A DNA stretch of 14,671 nt from Candidatus Zhuqueibacterota bacterium (GTDB lineage Bacteria > SM23-31), in NCBI GenBank assembly GCA_022562855.1, contig JADFON010000009.1, positions 1-14,671 on the forward strand. The letters are read 5' to 3'. Under the pieces are notes generated by a model. It made no database searches, was not told the origin of the DNA, and saw nothing but the letters and a program-made list of their open reading frames with translations. The first letter of the stretch is position 1. The number at the start of each line of letters is the position of its first letter. Made by a program: the position numbers and the translations under genes. Shown one piece after another: positions 1 through 6,875 of this stretch.

Positions 1-1
1 C

Positions 2-2422
2 GATGCGGACGGCGAAGAGTTGTTTTTCGATATATTTTTCAATATTGATTCTATCTTTACGCTTGATAACTTTATTGCCGAGAGTCAGAACGATACATTT
101 TTTGCGCTTCCGTCGGAATTGCTGGCAAACACGACATATTACTGGAAAGTAGATGTACGGGATGAAACGGGCAACTGGAGATTCGGACCGCCATGGTCTT
201 TTACCACCGGGTCGGAATCAAATAATGCTCCTCAAGCAGTTATACTCTCCCCGGCAGATGGTTCTCAATTCTCTCTCAACGACCCTGTGACATTCAGAGG
301 ATCGGGATTCGACGTTGAAAACGGCGTATTATCCGGGGGCAATCTGCAGTGGAATTCAAATATAGACGGCATCATCGGTACCGATACATTGTTAACAGTG
401 TCGACTTTGAAGGCGGGAATTCACACAATCACTCTCAAAGCTACTGACAGCAGCAGCAAAATAGGTTCTGATAACATCCGGATTACAATCCTGGATCCTT
501 CTGCACAGAATATACCGCCCTCAGCGCTGATTCTTTCACCTGTAGACGGAGCCTCGATAGGTGAAAACCAGGAGATAACTTTTAAAGGGACCGGCAGCGA
601 TATTGAGGATGGTCCGCTTTCCGGCACAAATCTCACATGGACATCTTCGATTGACGGTTTTCTCGGCAACGATACCCTGCTGTTGAAATCGGGCTTAACG
701 AAAGGCAACCACACCATAACGCTTCAAGTAACCGATTCGGGCGGATTATCTCATGAACAATCCATACAAATTTCAATTACGCAGGTATTCAATACCGCCC
801 CTTTGATCCAGATTGTCGAGCCGTTTAGTTTTGCGCCTTATGCGGTCGATTCACTTATAACCTTTACGGGAACGGCATTCGATATTGAGGACGGTCCTTT
901 GACAGGCGCTTCGGTAACATGGACGTCAAACCGTGACGGTCTTTTAGGTACAGGCACAAGCATTACCTTTACCGGTCTTTCACTCGGTTTTCACACGATA
1001 ATTATGACAGGTGAAGACTCCCAGGGGAAAAGCAGTTCAGACCAGGTTATAATAAATATTACACCCATTGGCGACGCAAACAATGCTCCTGTGGCAACCA
1101 TCAGCCAGCCTAAAAACGATGAAGTGATTATCGAAGGAACGCAGGTTACGCTTCAGGGGAACGGAATAGATACCGAAGACGGGATAATAAACAATTCTTT
1201 GCTCAGGTGGAATTCTGAAAAAGACGGTTTTCTGGGGACAGGATCGAGCTTAACTCTTCCCGCTTTGTCGCTGGGTAAACATGTCATAACGTTGTCAATA
1301 CTTGACAGCGGGGGCAAGCGCGATTCTTCGATTGTTACATTTTTTATTAGCGCCGCGGGAAATACTGCGCCATCAGCGAGGTTTAATGTCGAACAAGTCT
1401 TTCCACCGCCGACTCCCGGTACGGTGAATATCGTCCTCGACGCCTCCTTTCTAAGTGACGAGACCGATGCGTTAGAGGATATAGAAGTACGCTGGGACTT
1501 TGATAATGACGGAACGTTTGACACACAATTTGCCGCCACAAAAAGCGCGGAGTACTCTTATACCGAAAAAAATGAACCGCATTTCATAAAAATACAAGTC
1601 AGAGACCTGGGCGGTCTTACAGACGAACTGGTGTTAATCGTCCCGGAATATGTAAAAGTACCGGCGGGAAATTTTGAAATGGGTTCACTGACAGGCGGTC
1701 CTTCCGATGAACAGCCACGTCACACCGTGACGCTTGATTTATATTACATTGACAAGTTTGAGGTAACGAATTGGCAGTTTGCCGCATTCCTGACGGCAAA
1801 CCAGTCAACCGCCGGGGATCATTTTTCATCACAAATGTCGATTGCAAAATTATCCGACGGTTCTTATGAAGCGGTGAAAGGATTAGAAAATTATCCTGTC
1901 CGATATGTCGAATGGTTATCGGCAGAAGCGTTCTCCGTATGGAAAAACAAGCGTCTCCCAACTGAAGCTGAATGGGCAAAAGCGGCACGCGGCGGACAAT
2001 TTCTTGACGAGGCGAAAACTGTTGTAAACGACCAGCCGGTCCGCAATTATCCATGGGGAACAACAATCAGCCTCAATCATGCAAATTACCTGATAGTCGG
2101 CAGACCGTTTGACGGTCTTGCCCCTGCTGGAATATACACCGGACAGCTAATAAACAGTGTACAGACCATAAACAACGCATCCCCATACGGCGCTATGGAC
2201 ATGCTTGGAAATATTGCAGAATGGGTATCGGACTGGTATGACAGTGGATATTACAGTGTGTCACCGGCTTCCAATCCCCAGGGACCGGCAAGCGGAAGCT
2301 TCAAAATTTACCGGGGCGGGTCTTTCGACCATCCCGAATCGGAACTTCTCATCAGCAAACGGTTTGTTGCATTACCTTCCTCCCGACCGTATAATGTCGG
2401 ATTCAGAACCGCGAGGAATTAG
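2..2422 (+). CDS. Ig-like repeat protein with C-terminal FGE/SUMF1-like domain (5' partial)
   Basis: The frame is open to the left edge, so the N-terminus and any signal peptide lie outside the window; the TTG at 20 is not a credible start. Numbering residues from base 20, residues ~1-65 look fibronectin type III-like (YYWKVDVRDETGNW). Residues ~68-447 hold four repeats of about 95 residues, and ~448-541 a PKD-like module (VRWDFDNDGTFD). Residues ~543-800 are an FGE-sulfatase/SUMF1 fold, recognised by YVKVPAGNFEMGS, DEQPRHTVTL, RLPTEAEWAKAARGG, MDMLGNIAEWVSDWY, YRGGSF and the terminal VGFRTARN. True FGEs convert a sulfatase cysteine to formylglycine using active-site cysteines, one of them in a C-terminal FRC motif; here that residue is Thr and the visible protein has no cysteine. 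A surface adhesion, binding or scaffold role is more likely than catalysis (inference). The fold call is secure; the function is not known. Confidence 0.9.
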   Translation, partial: DADGEELFFDIFFNIDSIFTLDNFIAESQNDTFFALPSELLANTTYYWKVDVRDETGNWRFGPPWSFTTGSESNNAPQAVILSPADGSQFSLNDPVTFRGSGFDVENGVLSGGNLQWNSNIDGIIGTDTLLTVSTLKAGIHTITLKATDSSSKIGSDNIRITILDPSAQNIPPSALILSPVDGASIGENQEITFKGTGSDIEDGPLSGTNLTWTSSIDGFLGNDTLLLKSGLTKGNHTITLQVTDSGGLSHEQSIQISITQVFNTAPLIQIVEPFSFAPYAVDSLITFTGTAFDIEDGPLTGASVTWTSNRDGLLGTGTSITFTGLSLGFHTIIMTGEDSQGKSSSDQVIINITPIGDANNAPVATISQPKNDEVIIEGTQVTLQGNGIDTEDGIINNSLLRWNSEKDGFLGTGSSLTLPALSLGKHVITLSILDSGGKRDSSIVTFFISAAGNTAPSARFNVEQVFPPPTPGTVNIVLDASFLSDETDALEDIEVRWDFDNDGTFDTQFAATKSAEYSYTEKNEPHFIKIQVRDLGGLTDELVLIVPEYVKVPAGNFEMGSLTGGPSDEQPRHTVTLDLYYIDKFEVTNWQFAAFLTANQSTAGDHFSSQMSIAKLSDGSYEAVKGLENYPVRYVEWLSAEAFSVWKNKRLPTEAEWAKAARGGQFLDEAKTVVNDQPVRNYPWGTTISLNHANYLIVGRPFDGLAPAGIYTGQLINSVQTINNASPYGAMDMLGNIAEWVSDWYDSGYYSVSPASNPQGPASGSFKIYRGGSFDHPESELLISKRFVALPSSRPYNVGFRTARN
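221..1360 (+). repeat. Four tandem ~95-residue Ig/cadherin-like repeat units
   Basis: Within the FGE-like gene, units begin near bases 221, 509, 791 and 1079, each opening with an N-x-A/P-P motif (NNAPQ, NIPPS, NTAPL, NNAPV). The next module starts with NTAPS at 1361, so the period is 94-96 residues. Each unit repeats the same landmarks: a DxEDGxL-like loop, LxWxS, DGxxGT and a GxHxITL strand. The DNA copies have diverged, so this is an old protein-level repeat rather than a recent duplication. The pattern resembles extracellular beta-sandwich modules. Confidence 0.85.
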
Positions 2423-2552
2423 CGTTTATAGCAAATCGACGAATCTTTTCCACATCTCGATTACCTGTATTTCATCATCTCCTTTCGAATAGTGTTGACT
2501 ATTGGATTTATTTTAACGAAATTTCTAAAAGTATAACCCGATTTTAATAGCT

Positions 2553-2996
2553 ATGTTCTTCAAAAGAAAAAAAGACGACGTACAAATTGAGAAATTTGAG
2601 GGATTCCGGACGCAGACGACCTTTGGGTGCAAGGGACAGTTGAAAACTCAGTTTTTCGACCTGGAAAAACCGGTTGACGAAGAATTAATCGAATACCTGA
2701 AACCGTTCGGACATCCCATACTGCTTGGAGGAAGAATGTATGAAATCCGGCGTGAGGGTTATTTCCGGCTGTTGTTAACCCCCGGAACAAACACTTTTCA
2801 TGCCCGATTTGTGAAGAACTGCGACCCAAAAATCAGGGATCTGCTTACAAGACAGGTTTTCCGTGCAATAAATGGGAACGATCAAGGTGAATTACCTTCA
2901 CGGTGTCCCGAAGGCGCAATAAACGTTAACCGGGAAAACGGCAGTAAAATTTCTATTGATTTGAAGAAATGTACATTTTGTCTTGAATGCATATGA
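2553..2996 (+). CDS. Small orphan [4Fe-4S] protein, function unknown
   Basis: This is a 147-residue soluble protein with no signal peptide or membrane segment. Its C-terminus reads R-C118-PEGAI and then, 22 residues later, C140-TFC143-LEC146-I and stop. In two-cluster ferredoxins the CP cysteine of the first motif and the CxxCxxC of the second ligate the same cluster. The four cysteines here therefore match one complete [4Fe-4S] site, with the other half of each motif absent (inference). C26 and C90 are extra cysteines. Residues 1-110 are mixed charged and hydrophobic and match no family I can name. The ATG follows AT-rich sequence without a clear Shine-Dalgarno site. The gene stands alone: 130 bases after the FGE-like gene and converging with the AstE-like operon. 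Electron transfer or cluster carriage is plausible but not shown. Confidence 0.75.
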   Translation: MFFKRKKDDVQIEKFEGFRTQTTFGCKGQLKTQFFDLEKPVDEELIEYLKPFGHPILLGGRMYEIRREGYFRLLLTPGTNTFHARFVKNCDPKIRDLLTRQVFRAINGNDQGELPSRCPEGAINVNRENGSKISIDLKKCTFCLECI

Positions 2997-3032
2997 GGAA
3001 TATTGAACAATTAGTATAATAAATTTTACATT

Positions 3033-4031
3033 TTACCGATTCTTCAAAGCTTTCTCGGCAATTTCAAGCGACCTATCAAGCATTACATAGGAACATACTT
3101 CATTTCCGGGATTGACAAGCGGATTCGTGGAATGGCTGATAATCAGCCCGTTTTGTGGTGCAACAATAGTCTCTATTTCCTCACCGAACGGGTTTGCCAC
3201 TTTTGCCAGCAATTCGCCTTCGTAAACCAGGTCTCCAGCCTGTACATGGACATACAATATCCCTCCCTGGGTTGTCTGGACACTTCGGTTTTTTTTGACA
3301 ATGATCGAAAATGACGGTTCTTTCCTTTCGATATCTACCATTTCCAAGCTTGACAGCACATTCATCAACCCGTTTACGCCTGATTCGGTTATCTTTTTGT
3401 CAAACCGAAGCACCTCTCCGCCGGAGAATACTATAGTAGGAATATCCTCTTTATTAGCGGCATGTTGAAGCGATTTCTTCGGTCCCGGTGTATTTATTAT
3501 GATTGTCGTTCCGAATGCCCGTGCAAGACGATGAACATCCCTGTTATTGAGATCGGCATTAATGTGGGGTATTTCGTATCTATTTTCGCGGGGTGTATGA
3601 ATATCGATCCCAAAATCACACCTTTTTATTATCTCCTCAAAAATTATATATGCAATTCGAGAAGCCGGAGACCCCTTATTAATTCCCGGAAACGAATTAT
3701 TAAGATTGCGCCTGTCAGGGGTATTTCGGGTCATAGTGTAAAACCCGAATATATTGACAATAGGAATACACAGCAAAGTCCCCGAAAGTTCGGAAGGCTT
3801 TATTCTTGCGGTCAACTGCCTGACAATCTCGATACCGTTTATTTCGTCACCATGAATTGCGGCTGTTACAAATACTACCGGTCCTTCCTGTTCACCATGA
3901 AGCGCTATTACCGGAATATAAACCGGATTCGAAGTATAAAACTCGCTAATCTTGAGGCGTAATTCTTTTTTTTCGCCCGGAGAAATCTCTTCCCCTATAA
4001 TATGTAATGTACTATTCATAGATGTAGACAT
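3033..4031 (-). CDS. AstE/aspartoacylase-family protein, divergent paralogue with altered active site
   Basis: This 332-residue protein belongs to the succinylglutamate desuccinylase/aspartoacylase group of zinc-dependent M14-like amidohydrolases. Predicted zinc ligands are present: H60 and E63 in AAIHGDEINGIE, and H145 in DIHTP. R102 and N111 align with substrate-site residues of aspartoacylase. Three positions depart from the upstream paralogue and the family: DLNR has become NLNN (R to N at 112), the Glu of the E-x-G motif expected to be the catalytic base is S203, and the Arg of PHVRAD is N158. The C-terminal ~80 residues form a beta-rich domain (GGILYVHVQAGDLVYEGELL) that looks lipoyl/biotinyl-like. 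It is third in the rimK operon, its ATG (4031-4029) only three bases after the previous stop. The frame is intact, so it is conserved rather than decaying. It may be a non-catalytic partner or have a changed substrate. The family call is firm. Confidence 0.88.
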   Translation of the reverse strand: MSTSMNSTLHIIGEEISPGEKKELRLKISEFYTSNPVYIPVIALHGEQEGPVVFVTAAIHGDEINGIEIVRQLTARIKPSELSGTLLCIPIVNIFGFYTMTRNTPDRRNLNNSFPGINKGSPASRIAYIIFEEIIKRCDFGIDIHTPRENRYEIPHINADLNNRDVHRLARAFGTTIIINTPGPKKSLQHAANKEDIPTIVFSGGEVLRFDKKITESGVNGLMNVLSSLEMVDIERKEPSFSIIVKKNRSVQTTQGGILYVHVQAGDLVYEGELLAKVANPFGEEIETIVAPQNGLIISHSTNPLVNPGNEVCSYVMLDRSLEIAEKALKNR

Positions 4032-4034
4032 TTT

Positions 4035-5054
4035 TCAGAAAACAACTCTTTTTACACCAAAATGAGCTTTTAGTTTCTCTCGTAAGGACTTGACCGGTTC
4101 GTCAATTTTAGAAATGCTGCATATCCCCTCACCCGGGGTCACCGTCGGTGACGTGGCGATTCCAAGAATTATTCCATTATAGGGCGAACGGATGGACTCG
4201 ATCTCAAGACCGAAAGGATTCGTATTCGTTGCGATCTTAACATTCTTTTTAACGATCCTGCCCGGGCGTGTGTTTATAGAAAGAATTCCACCCCGGTCTG
4301 CCCGAACCCAATGAGGCTTCTTTACCACGAACTGAATTGGGGCAATGTACTTTTCACCGGGTATCATTTCAAGTTCCTTGAGAACATTCAGGACACTTAT
4401 AAGCCCGTTTGAAGCAATTTTCTTTTCAAATTTGCGGGTCTCACCTGCTTCAAATACTATTGACGGGATACCGTTGTCGGTCGCTGTTTTTCTCAGCGTA
4501 CCATTGTACCCTTCGTTATCCAGTATAACGGTTGTACCAAAAGCGTGTGCTATTCGCGCTACTTCCGGATTGCTCATGTCAGCCCGGACATGGGGCAGAT
4601 TCGACCTTCCTTCAGAGGCAGTATGTAAGTCAAGTATATAATTGCTTTTAGCAGCGAGTTCATTATAAATAATATACGCGTATTTTCCCTGCGACCACTG
4701 TGTATTGTCTCCTGGAAAATGTCTATTCAAGTCCTTCCCTTCCGGAAGATACCGCGTTGTATTTTGGAAACCATAGATATTAACTACCGGCACGCATATG
4801 AGGGTACCTGAAAGTTGAGACACATCAATGCTGTAAATCAACCGCCTGACTATTTCAATCCCGTTTAGTTCGTCACCGTGAATCGCAGCTGTGACGAGGA
4901 CAACAGGACCGGATTTTATTCCATGAAATACTGTTATCGGAATGAATGTGGGATTTGCTACAAACGAAGTACTGACCTGCAGACGAAGTTGTATTTTTTC
5001 ACCGCGTTTTATTTTTGTACCGGCGATTTCTATAGATCTTTTTTTGAATATCAC
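4035..5054 (-). CDS. AstE/aspartoacylase-family zinc amidohydrolase
   Basis: This 339-residue protein is of the succinylglutamate desuccinylase/aspartoacylase group, which cleaves N-acyl or amide bonds of amino acids using one zinc. All expected active-site elements are present: H59 and E62 (AAIHGDELNGIE), R101, the D108-L-N-R111 HFPG motif, H144 (DLHTA), PHVRAD near 154-159, and E202 in FEAGE as the likely catalytic base. The C-terminal third is a beta-rich domain (GGILSINTRPGRIVKKNVKI), as in the paralogue downstream. The start is GTG at 5054-5052 and overlaps the rimK stop as GTGA, which implies translational coupling. No signal peptide is seen, so it is probably cytoplasmic. Coupling to rimK suggests it acts on the product or substrate of that ligase; the true substrate cannot be read from sequence. 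Confidence 0.9.
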   Translation of the reverse strand: MIFKKRSIEIAGTKIKRGEKIQLRLQVSTSFVANPTFIPITVFHGIKSGPVVLVTAAIHGDELNGIEIVRRLIYSIDVSQLSGTLICVPVVNIYGFQNTTRYLPEGKDLNRHFPGDNTQWSQGKYAYIIYNELAAKSNYILDLHTASEGRSNLPHVRADMSNPEVARIAHAFGTTVILDNEGYNGTLRKTATDNGIPSIVFEAGETRKFEKKIASNGLISVLNVLKELEMIPGEKYIAPIQFVVKKPHWVRADRGGILSINTRPGRIVKKNVKIATNTNPFGLEIESIRSPYNGIILGIATSPTVTPGEGICSISKIDEPVKSLREKLKAHFGVKRVVF

Positions 5055-5959
5055 TGACCGGTTCCCGGGTCGATTCCACTGGATTCTGCAGCTAATTTTT
5101 TTGCATAAGCGACAATGTTTTTCCCGACATTTATTTGCGTCGCTTTTTCTATCCCCTCTATTCCGGGCGAGGCATTCACTTCGAGCACCATCAGACCTTG
5201 CGCGGATTCAAGGATATCCACACCCGCGACTCCAAGACCAAGCACAATTGCGGATTTTTTTGCTATCTCTCTGTGTTCATCGCTTAATTCAATCGGTTCT
5301 CCAATTGCACCTTTATGAATATTTGAGCGAAATTCGCCATATTTAGCAACACGTTTGTACCCGGCAACTACTTCACCATCAACTATAATTACTCTAACAT
5401 CAGTTCCCCGCGATTCAATTATGTATTGCTGTATCAGCATGTGTCTGCCAAGACGCCAAAATGCATCTACCGTTGATTCTGCCGACTGTTTTGATTCGAG
5501 AATAATTACACCGACACCTTGTGTTCCCCGTATGAGCTTTATAATAACAGGGACACCGCCAACTCTGTCAATCGCTTTAGAAATATTAGCCGGATTTCTC
5601 ACCATAATAGAAGCCGGAACCTTTAAACCTGCCTGAGATAGAACTTGCAGTGAATGAAACTTGTCACGGGCTACGGCGATAGCATCAGGATTCGCTACCG
5701 AAGGAACACCCGAATCGACAAACCAGCGTAAGATAGAATTTCCGTAATGCGTGATAGAGAAACCGAATCTAGGAATCACAGCATCTACCCTTCTTTGCTT
5801 TTTCTTGTTGTAATACAAATAGCGATTATCCTTCCCGACAAATATATCGCATTTGAGAGGGTTCAAAACAACAGGTTCAACGTCTTGTTCCTTGCACTCT
5901 TCAATAAGACGTCTCGTTGTATATAAAGATCTTTTTCGGGAAAGTATAGCTATACGCAT
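5051..5959 (-). CDS. rimK: RimK-type alpha-L-glutamate ligase (ribosomal protein S6 modification)
   Basis: This 302-residue ATP-grasp ligase is close to Escherichia coli RimK (300 residues) along its whole length. E. coli RimK adds glutamates to the C-terminus of ribosomal protein S6, and can make poly-alpha-glutamate in vitro. The N-terminus MRIAILSRKRSLYTTRRLIE matches the RimK start. Visible ATP-grasp elements include K100, K141 in the IIKLIRGTQGVGV strand-loop, D248 (VAGVDIL), and E260 and N262 in EVNASPGIEGIEK; these fall at the same positions as the E. coli metal and nucleotide residues I recall. The ATG at 5959 gives full family length. It is first in a three-gene operon, its stop overlapping the GTG start of the next gene. 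S6 itself is not in the window, so S6 as substrate is inferred from homology. Related ligases act on other acceptors. Confidence 0.93.
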   Translation of the reverse strand: MRIAILSRKRSLYTTRRLIEECKEQDVEPVVLNPLKCDIFVGKDNRYLYYNKKKQRRVDAVIPRFGFSITHYGNSILRWFVDSGVPSVANPDAIAVARDKFHSLQVLSQAGLKVPASIMVRNPANISKAIDRVGGVPVIIKLIRGTQGVGVIILESKQSAESTVDAFWRLGRHMLIQQYIIESRGTDVRVIIVDGEVVAGYKRVAKYGEFRSNIHKGAIGEPIELSDEHREIAKKSAIVLGLGVAGVDILESAQGLMVLEVNASPGIEGIEKATQINVGKNIVAYAKKLAAESSGIDPGTGQ

Positions 5960-6019
5960 TTGTAATCGTTAGATTTTTGTTTTATGATTAGAAAATCCTA
6001 AAACCGGTAAGAAAACTGT

Positions 6020-6049
6020 TTAATATCTATAAACTGTCTATTATGCCAA
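6020..6049 (-). promoter_or_regulatory. Possible rimK promoter
   Basis: On the minus strand, TTGGCA (6049-6044) is followed after 18 bases by TATTAA (6025-6020). This would give a ~55-base leader before the rimK ATG. The match is partial, the spacer is long and the region is AT-rich, so this is only a candidate. Confidence 0.22.
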
Positions 6050-6081
6050 AAATTACAAAACATTCTTTTCTAAAACAAGTA

Positions 6082-6110
6082 TTGAAATTGAAAGTTAAAT
6101 TAATTATTAT
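6082..6110 (+). promoter_or_regulatory. Possible sigma70-like promoter for the 88-residue gene
   Basis: TTGAAA (6082-6087) and TATTAT (6105-6110) are separated by exactly 17 bases. Each matches five of six positions of the sigma70 consensus boxes. Transcription would start near 6117, leaving a short leader before the ATG at 6131. The AT-rich background makes chance matches common. Confidence 0.4.
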
Positions 6111-6130
6111 TATCAAGAATTAAGTGTGAA

Positions 6131-6397
6131 ATGATGGAAAATCAGATACTACTTCAAGAACTCGAAAACATTGCAACCAAACTCGATATAACCGTCCGGT
6201 ATGAAAACGGCGATTTCGCAGGTGGATTATGCCGTGTTAAGGAAGAAAACGTTCTCATCATCAACAAAAAAAACTCTCTGCAAAAAAAAATCACTATTCT
6301 TTCCCGCGAATTAAGCGGAGTAGATTTGAACGCTATATACATTCTTCCCAAACTGCGTGAACGAATATCTATCGAATCGGGCAAAGACCTTTCATAA
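6131..6397 (+). CDS. Small conserved-looking protein of unknown function
   Basis: This 88-residue protein has no signal peptide, membrane segment or cysteine cluster (one Cys only). It looks like a compact alpha/beta fold: an amphipathic N-terminal helix (LLQELENIATKLDITV), a central segment RYENGDFAGGLCRVKEENVL leading into INKKNSLQKKITIL, and a C-terminal LNAIYILPKLRERI helix. Balanced composition and codon use like its neighbours support real coding. I have a vague memory of similar small proteins in Bacteroidetes-like genomes but cannot name a family. Two adjacent ATG codons (6131 and 6134) could each be the start. It is transcribed divergently from rimK and followed by a long hairpin-rich region before the next gene. 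Confidence 0.65.
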   Translation: MMENQILLQELENIATKLDITVRYENGDFAGGLCRVKEENVLIINKKNSLQKKITILSRELSGVDLNAIYILPKLRERISIESGKDLS

Positions 6398-6450
6398 TTG
6401 TTGTCCGTAGTTCAAAAAAAATACCAAAATAAATTAAGTTTTTCAAGAAT

Positions 6451-6697
6451 GAGCCGATATAGAGAATGAGTACATTATATCTGTTAAGATTCTTGAGAAT
6501 GAAATCATTAAATTATACACCAGACAATACACTTGATCGGCATAGGTTGCATGCTTTGCGTCTACGCGGATCGCAGCATAAACCACCCATCGTATAGTAT
6601 ATCTATATGATATGTCGGTTTTGTTGTACGGAGGAAACACCAATAGCCAAAAACACCTCCAAGGACAGCCCTGAGAAATCGGGGCTGTCTTTTTTTT
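6451..6697 (+). ncRNA. Candidate structured RNA or structured 3' UTR
   Basis: The 478-base gap 6398-6875 has no credible coding frame, but its first 300 bases hold nested helices. An 11-pair long-range stem joins 6451-6461 with 6611-6621, three of the pairs being G-U. Inside it are a hairpin with GGTT/AACC (6545-6548 with 6581-6584), ATGCT/AGCAT (6551-6555 with 6575-6579) and an inner GCG-TCTA-CGC, and a second 9-pair hairpin (6589-6597 with 6603-6611). The long stem and this second hairpin share only base 6611. Then come GGAGG/CCTCC (6630-6634 with 6656-6660) and an intrinsic terminator. No convincing promoter lies just upstream, so it may be an independent small RNA or the 3' UTR of the 88-residue gene. 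I found no tmRNA, RNase P, SRP RNA or 6S hallmarks on either strand. Confidence 0.5.
6664..6697 (+). terminator. Strong intrinsic terminator
   Basis: GACAGCCC (6664-6671) pairs perfectly with GGGCTGTC (6682-6689) around a 10-base loop, followed by eight T residues (6690-6697). It is the clearest rho-independent terminator in the window. It ends any transcript crossing the structured region and separates the 88-residue gene from the nucleotidyltransferase operon. Confidence 0.9.
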
Positions 6698-6803
6698 AGT
6701 CAAAATACCGAAACATCCGCTATTTTTTCTTTTCCCTAATCTTATCTTTAAGCCTTGGTTCCGATTAATCTTTTGTGCTGTTTTTATCTCGCATATATTT
6801 AAA

Positions 6804-6831
6804 TTGATACTTTCAAAAATAATAGTAGATT
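6804..6831 (+). promoter_or_regulatory. Possible promoter of the nucleotidyltransferase operon
   Basis: TTGATA (6804-6809) is followed after 16 bases by TAGATT (6826-6831). This is a partial sigma70-like match about 45 bases before the ATG at 6876. Its position after the terminator at 6664-6697 is right for the start of a new transcript. The rest of 6698-6875 is AT-rich and shows nothing else. Confidence 0.3.
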
Positions 6832-6875
6832 TCAGGTAATATGAATTTTATTATCACAAGCAATAAACTAACTTT

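Noticed and set aside
1646-2422. Diversity-generating retroelement variable region in the FGE-like domain
   Set aside because: No second near-identical repeat and no reverse transcriptase is visible in the window; it remains testable only with more flanking sequence.
1617-2492. Opposite-strand and offset frames inside the FGE-like gene
   Set aside because: They are shadows of a strongly supported coding frame and resemble no protein.
2488-2503. AATAGT-GTTG-ACTATT hairpin after the FGE-like gene as terminator
   Set aside because: Only six AT-rich pairs and no clean T tract after it; too weak to call.
6451-6621. 6S RNA, tmRNA, SRP RNA or RNase P RNA
   Set aside because: The stem length suits 6S but the central part is strongly asymmetric. 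No tmRNA acceptor or tag, no SRP tetraloop motif and no RNase P GAGGAAAGTCC core are present on either strand.
6443-6703. Minus-strand open frame of 86 codons across the structured region
   Set aside because: Low-quality composition, no neighbours in phase, and it is explained by the RNA structure and terminator sequence on the + strand.
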